From positions 1 through 11,739 of the forward strand of contig JAGAAU010000249.1 of NCBI GenBank assembly GCA_017615135.1: DNA of 11,739 bases, in the 5' to 3' direction. Made by a program: the position numbers and the translations under genes. Below the pieces are notes generated by a model, which was not told the DNA's origin, searched no databases, and saw only the letters and a program-made list of their open reading frames with translations. This document shows positions 7,781 to 11,739 of the stretch, one piece after another; position 1 is the stretch's first letter, and the number at the start of each line of letters is the position of its first letter. The stretch is from Bacteroidales bacterium (GTDB lineage Bacteria; Bacteroidota; Bacteroidia; Bacteroidales; UBA932).

Positions 7781-9571
7781 TTATTTAAGCGTAATGCTGA
7801 GCCATTCGCCGGGATAGTCGGGATTCTCGCCCTCCATGTACTCCCGGATTACTGCAGACTTCAGCTTTTCAGTCTTCTTGCAAATGCGGCTGAAATTGAT
7901 GCGCAACTTCTCGTTCTTGGCGGGTTTGCCTCCGAGCAGTTCCCAGGGCAGGTCCAGTTTGGCACTGTATCCAAGGTCTGCTCCGGAGCGCTTGTTTATA
8001 TCGCCCAGAATCTGCACTGCTGCCTTTCCATATTCCCAGCTGAGCAGTTTCCAGCTGGAACCGTCCAGAGAGTATACTGTATAATCGCCTTTGGCATTTA
8101 CCGTTATTTTCCAGGTTCCCTTGCCGGCGCGGTTCAGCAGTATCTGTGCAGCGTCTGAGTTCTCCGGAGAATATGCCACGATATTGTCTGTGAAGACATA
8201 GCTTCCAAGTTGGAATTTGGCGGCGGTGTAACCGAAATCTACATAGGTTTTGCCGGGGGCGTCCTTCCCGAGCATCCAAAGCCCTGCGGGCCGGAAGTCG
8301 GTCAGTTTCTGCATCACAAGTTCTCCCCTGGAAATGGTACGGGAACGGTTCACCCAGCCTTTCATGAGCATAATTCTGCCACGGTTTCCTCCTGTGTCGG
8401 GGTCCTGATAACGGACGGTGCAGGTAGCCATCACTTCGTTTGCATTGAGAGGATCGATTGAACCCCAATAGCCGCCATCATCGAAAACCTTGCTGACGCA
8501 GTTGAAATTGTCGCCGTTGTTGTCGCCCACGAGCACCCAGACTCCGCCGTCGCCCTTATAGGCACCGTTCGAGAGTATTACCATCTCTCCGCCGGAGAGT
8601 TTACAGCTGTAGGGACCGAAACCTTTGAAATCCTTGTTCACCTGTTTCTTCATCGGATAGTCCGGGCCGCCGTTTGCGCGGATAGATGCGCCCTGGTCGG
8701 GGGTTTTCCAGTTATCCGTCATGGTGGTGCGTACTACAATAGGAGAAATGTCGTACACATCCCGGCCGCTCCAGGTTTCGAGGGGAACCACTATCCCCTT
8801 ATCATTGTCCAGAAGCACTGCAGTAGGCATTCCATCCATGCCGCGGCCGTTCCAGCGGGTGCGGGAAATAGGTTCCGTATCGGTATGGACGCACATTTCC
8901 TTACCCTGCCAGGTAGCTCCACCGTCAAAGGAACGGATAACAGAAGTGCAGGCAAACGAGCCCTTGTCCTTAATTTCCTGAGAATCTGTAAGATATATCT
9001 GAATTTCGCCGGAAGGCAGTTCGAGGAAGGCAGGCTCCCAGCAGCGTCCACGGTAAATCTCGCGCGGCTCACTCCAGGTCTCTCCGCGGTCGTCGCTGTA
9101 AACCAGCTCGATTCCACAGTTCTCGTTGGTGTTCGGAAGATCTGCATATCCGTTCTTGTAACGCCACTGCCAGGCCATCAGGATACGGCCGGATCGGAGC
9201 TGATAGAAATCGGGATTCAGGAACACTTTAAGGTCGTCACCTACAGTGGATTGTGCGAGATGCGAATGCCGGATAAGCCTGGCATCGGTCCAGGTCTTGC
9301 CGCCATCGTAACTCTTACACACGTAGATATCCCAGCCGTAATGGTCGTTTTCAAAGCTGAGCAGCATGCTGCCATCCGAAAGATGCTTTGCGCGCGGATA
9401 ATAAAGGTTCCGCTCCACGGCATAGTCTGCATTGGATACAGCCACGGAATCCATCACCACAAGAGAAGACGCATCCCAGGAGATACGCACGTCGCCGCGG
9501 TTTATATCGGCTGCTGCAGGGAACATTATCCCTGCAAACAGCACTGTGGAAAGTAAAAGTCTTTTATTCAT
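7781..9571 (-). CDS. Secreted sialidase-superfamily (GH93-like) beta-propeller, divergent member, with CBM9-like C-terminus
   Basis: 596 residues. The signal peptide is MNKRLLLSTVLFAGIMFPAA with cleavage near AAA-D (about residue 21). Asp boxes are SYDGGKTW (87-94), SDDRGETW (159-166) and SFDGGATW (214-221). Shared active-site candidates are Arg60 (YPR), Glu179 (WEP) and Glu265 (PLETW). Instead of TDQMP it has GMDGMPT (244-250) before the second glutamate, a form I associate with GH93-type propellers. The GP...GGE blade motif is at 319-329. The C-terminal part, about 420-596, is longer than in the paralogues; its end (LGYSAKLDLPWELLGG, then LRINFSR) is typical of CBM9-like sandwiches. It is the most divergent of the four propellers and the first in operon order. 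The start overlaps the stop of the TPR gene by 8 bases (9564-9571, ATGAATAA), giving likely translational coupling. It is probably an exo-acting glycosidase; the substrate is unknown. Confidence 0.85.
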   Translation of the reverse strand: MNKRLLLSTVLFAGIMFPAAADINRGDVRISWDASSLVVMDSVAVSNADYAVERNLYYPRAKHLSDGSMLLSFENDHYGWDIYVCKSYDGGKTWTDARLIRHSHLAQSTVGDDLKVFLNPDFYQLRSGRILMAWQWRYKNGYADLPNTNENCGIELVYSDDRGETWSEPREIYRGRCWEPAFLELPSGEIQIYLTDSQEIKDKGSFACTSVIRSFDGGATWQGKEMCVHTDTEPISRTRWNGRGMDGMPTAVLLDNDKGIVVPLETWSGRDVYDISPIVVRTTMTDNWKTPDQGASIRANGGPDYPMKKQVNKDFKGFGPYSCKLSGGEMVILSNGAYKGDGGVWVLVGDNNGDNFNCVSKVFDDGGYWGSIDPLNANEVMATCTVRYQDPDTGGNRGRIMLMKGWVNRSRTISRGELVMQKLTDFRPAGLWMLGKDAPGKTYVDFGYTAAKFQLGSYVFTDNIVAYSPENSDAAQILLNRAGKGTWKITVNAKGDYTVYSLDGSSWKLLSWEYGKAAVQILGDINKRSGADLGYSAKLDLPWELLGGKPAKNEKLRINFSRICKKTEKLKSAVIREYMEGENPDYPGEWLSITLK

Positions 9572-11739
9572 TGGTCTTAAGCAGTCTTGCAGCCCAGAGG
9601 TCTGCAGGTTTGAGTTTCAGCACTTTCTTGAGGTCGCGACGGGCGGCACACCTGCGTCCGAGCCCAAGCTCACCGAGCGCCTTGGTGTAATATGCGCCGG
9701 CATTGATGCTGCTGACGGTCTTTCCGGTGGTGCCTTCAGCCCCGTAGAAATTGATGTAATCCGTAACCACGGCAGCCTTACCGTCTGCAATCATCTGGCG
9801 GAAAATAGCTTTCGCCTCGGCTTTACGACCCAATTTCTTAAGAGCAAGCCCGGTCCAATAACGGTAGTTCTTGCTTCCCTTGAGATTGAAATCCTGATCT
9901 GCAGCCTTCTGGTACCAGGCCTTCGCTTCTTCCTTGTCGCCGAGTTTCTCATAAACCTGACCCAGGTAGTAGAAAATCTGAGCATCGTGGGTAGCGCGCT
10001 CGTCTACCAGGAACACCTGATGATTCTCGGGATAGGTGAAAGCCTTCTTGTAAAGGGCGATTGCCGCCTCATCGTCGCCATCAGCCTCTTTCTGCTTTCC
10101 TGCGAGGAGCAGCGCATCCACAAACACGTCGTGGAAGTTTGCAACACCCTCACGAGTAGGGAAATAACAGTTGTCGAGCATATCCAGGATATAGTCGTAG
10201 TCTCCTACATACATTCCGGTAACAACCTCCTGGGCCTCGGGATAGTAGCGCTTGATAGCGGTTGCGTGGTGACTCTTGAGCAGGTCGTAACGCTCCTGAA
10301 CCGGGGCGCCGAGAGCTTCGAGCGCCTGATCGCATTCCTCAAGATAGAGGGCGGAATCCGGATTCAGTTCGATTGCTTTCCTGTAGCAGCGGGCCGCCTC
10401 TGCATAATCCTTGGTATAGAGCCAGGCAGCCCAACCCAGATTGCGCCATGCAAGGTCGAAGGAAGGATCCAGCTCCACGCACTTTGTCCACTCCTTAACG
10501 GCATTGTCCGGCTGAATGTTATACAGAAGATTGCCTTTATAGTAATAAGGTAACGCACTTTCCGGGCAAACCTTCTTGGCGGCCTCCAGCACTTCGATGG
10601 TCTCCAGGCGGAAAGGCGCACAATAGCCGACGGGCAGTGCGAGCGCCTCTGCATAGAGAGCGTCGTTGCCGGTCAGATACGCCAGCCAGAGCTTCACGGT
10701 AGGATAGGCCACACGCGAGTCGATATCCTTGAGTATCTTCACCGCCTCGTCCTTAAAACCGTTATTGAGGTAGCCGATGGCCAGTTCCAGATAGCTCTCG
10801 GGCTGCTCGCGCATGAACTTATGGAAAGCGGCCGCATCCAAGGTGTTGTAAAGGGCGCAGGTGTTCACCGGATCTGCAGCAAGCACCCGGGCAAAGCATC
10901 CGGCAGCCTCGGCTTTCTTGCCGAGCGCCTTAAGAACCATGCCCTTGAAGTTTATAGCCTGGAAATTACGTCCGTTGTAGTCTATCGCTTCATCCAGACG
11001 GTCAAGGGTCATTTCATAATTACCCTCCTCGCTGTACATCTGGGCCAGCTGGAAGTTTGCTCCTGAATTATAAGTGTAGTTCCAGGTGGCGCGGTAAAGC
11101 GTATCCATTGCAGCTTCGCGCTTACCCTGTGCTTTGAGGACGAGACCAAGGTTGTACATGGCCTCGGCATCCTTCGGGCGTGTATAGTCGAAGGTCTGAC
11201 GCGCAATTGCCCTGCGCAGATAGGCCGCCGCCTTGTCGTATTCGGCGCGCAGACGGTACCATACGCCCATCTGGGTATTTGCACGGGTGTCGCCGGGATC
11301 GCGGCGCAGCACCTCGAGGAAGTAGTCCGTAGGATTTACGAAGGGATTGTGGAACTGCAGGTTACGCTGCCCCACGAAGAAGCACTCTTCGGTGTTCTCT
11401 ATGTCCTTCGGCCTCTTGGGACGCTCCACGATGGGAGGAAGAGGCGCATTCGGATCCTTAACAACCGGAGTATAGGAGAACATTTCCTTTCCGGAGGCAT
11501 CGAGAAGCGCAAGTGTAAGTTCGTGCTCCTGAACGGCAGGATCCACCGCAACCGTCTCAACTATGGGATGCTCGGGATCGATAGCGGCAGTCTTCTGCCA
11601 GAGCACTTCCCCGCCCCTGGTGAGCCTGAGGGTGACTTTCGGGAACTTCTCGGTGGCATTGGCGCCTACAAGTACCTTCCCGGCTTCCTTGAGATCCATA
11701 TTGATGGCCCCGTGCCTGTCTCCTGCCTGGATGCCGCCC
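9564..11739 (-). CDS. C-terminal part of a DUF5107-like protein with a long TPR array (5' end outside the window)
   Basis: The frame stays open to the right edge: codons upstream of the ATG at 11697-11699 read IQAGDRHGAIN without a stop, so that ATG is internal and the gene is truncated by the window. About 725 residues are visible. The first 120 or so are beta-rich (VTLRLTRGGEVLW, then LTLALLDASGKEMFSY) and lead into an EECFFVGQR...NPTDYFLEVLRRDPGDTRANTQMG junction that resembles the link between DUF5107 and TPRs in known DUF5107 proteins. About twelve TPR-like helical pairs follow to the C-terminus, for example AEAMYNLGLVLKAQGKREAA, AWRNLGWAAWLYTKDYAEAA and AQIFYYLGQVYEKLGDKEEA. The family has no firmly established function known to me. 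As it leads the visible part of a glycan-degradation operon, the protein may bind or process the same glycan, with the TPRs serving as a protein-binding scaffold. Whether it has a signal peptide cannot be seen. Confidence 0.8.
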   Translation of the reverse strand, partial: GGIQAGDRHGAINMDLKEAGKVLVGANATEKFPKVTLRLTRGGEVLWQKTAAIDPEHPIVETVAVDPAVQEHELTLALLDASGKEMFSYTPVVKDPNAPLPPIVERPKRPKDIENTEECFFVGQRNLQFHNPFVNPTDYFLEVLRRDPGDTRANTQMGVWYRLRAEYDKAAAYLRRAIARQTFDYTRPKDAEAMYNLGLVLKAQGKREAAMDTLYRATWNYTYNSGANFQLAQMYSEEGNYEMTLDRLDEAIDYNGRNFQAINFKGMVLKALGKKAEAAGCFARVLAADPVNTCALYNTLDAAAFHKFMREQPESYLELAIGYLNNGFKDEAVKILKDIDSRVAYPTVKLWLAYLTGNDALYAEALALPVGYCAPFRLETIEVLEAAKKVCPESALPYYYKGNLLYNIQPDNAVKEWTKCVELDPSFDLAWRNLGWAAWLYTKDYAEAARCYRKAIELNPDSALYLEECDQALEALGAPVQERYDLLKSHHATAIKRYYPEAQEVVTGMYVGDYDYILDMLDNCYFPTREGVANFHDVFVDALLLAGKQKEADGDDEAAIALYKKAFTYPENHQVFLVDERATHDAQIFYYLGQVYEKLGDKEEAKAWYQKAADQDFNLKGSKNYRYWTGLALKKLGRKAEAKAIFRQMIADGKAAVVTDYINFYGAEGTTGKTVSSINAGAYYTKALGELGLGRRCAARRDLKKVLKLKPADLWAARLLKTNE

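Noticed and set aside
7781..9571. Naming any propeller gene as a characterised sialidase (nanH/nedA type)
   Set aside because: Asp boxes alone do not define sialidases. The full GH33 catalytic set could not be identified, so no gene symbol is given.
9432..10553. Long plus-strand open frame of 373 codons
   Set aside because: It lies opposite the clearly real TPR gene and the start of a propeller gene, has no recognisable domain or repeat, and arises from codon use on the coding strand. The same applies to plus-strand frames at 522-1403, 2531-3268, 3311-4072, 4715-5470, 5540-6070, 6067-6735 and 7574-8158.
11697..11699. ATG as the start of the TPR protein
   Set aside because: The frame is open upstream to the window edge, the residues after the ATG form no signal peptide, and DUF5107-type proteins have a much longer N-terminal part. 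The start is outside the window.

Overview
The window is a stretch of one strand-uniform gene cluster: six complete or nearly complete protein genes and the first codons of a seventh, all on the minus strand, so transcription runs from the right edge to the left. Neighbouring genes overlap by 1 to 10 bases or are separated by only 7 or 15 bases, which points to a single operon. Its promoter lies beyond the right edge and its end beyond the left edge. No RNA gene, mobile element, CRISPR array or clear terminator is visible, and no gene-free stretch exceeds 15 bases.

The organism is most likely a Bacteroidota member, probably a gut or rumen Bacteroidales with a fairly balanced base composition. 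Reasons: a lipoprotein with a fimbrillin-like (Mfa-like) N-terminal domain, a DUF4886-type SGNH hydrolase, a lipoprotein with a K-E-E charge pattern after the lipidated cysteine, starts without Shine-Dalgarno sequences, and a cluster of secreted glycan-active proteins. The genus cannot be fixed from this window.

Layout in order of transcription: (1) 9564-11739, the C-terminal part of a DUF5107-like protein with a long TPR array; (2) 7781-9571, a secreted Asp-box beta-propeller with a CBM9-like C-terminal domain; (3) 6079-7773 and (4) 4358-6088, two closely related tandem paralogues of the same architecture; (5) 1949-4342, a lipoprotein joining a fimbrillin-like domain, a DUF4886 SGNH hydrolase domain and a C-terminal beta-rich domain; (6) 117-1949, a fourth propeller/CBM9-like protein, this one a lipoprotein; (7) 1-120, the signal peptide and first residues of another secreted protein.

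The most notable content is the set of four paralogous propeller enzymes in one operon. All four keep a Tyr-Pro-Arg motif in the first blade, a Trp-Glu-Pro motif about 116-128 residues later, and a second Glu 86-99 residues after that. These proteins would commonly be labelled sialidases, but the pair of glutamates looks more like the GH93 branch of clan GH-E than GH33. A reasonable model is an envelope-located set of exo-acting glycosidases, aided by a probable esterase, that trims one complex glycan; the glycan itself cannot be named from the sequence.
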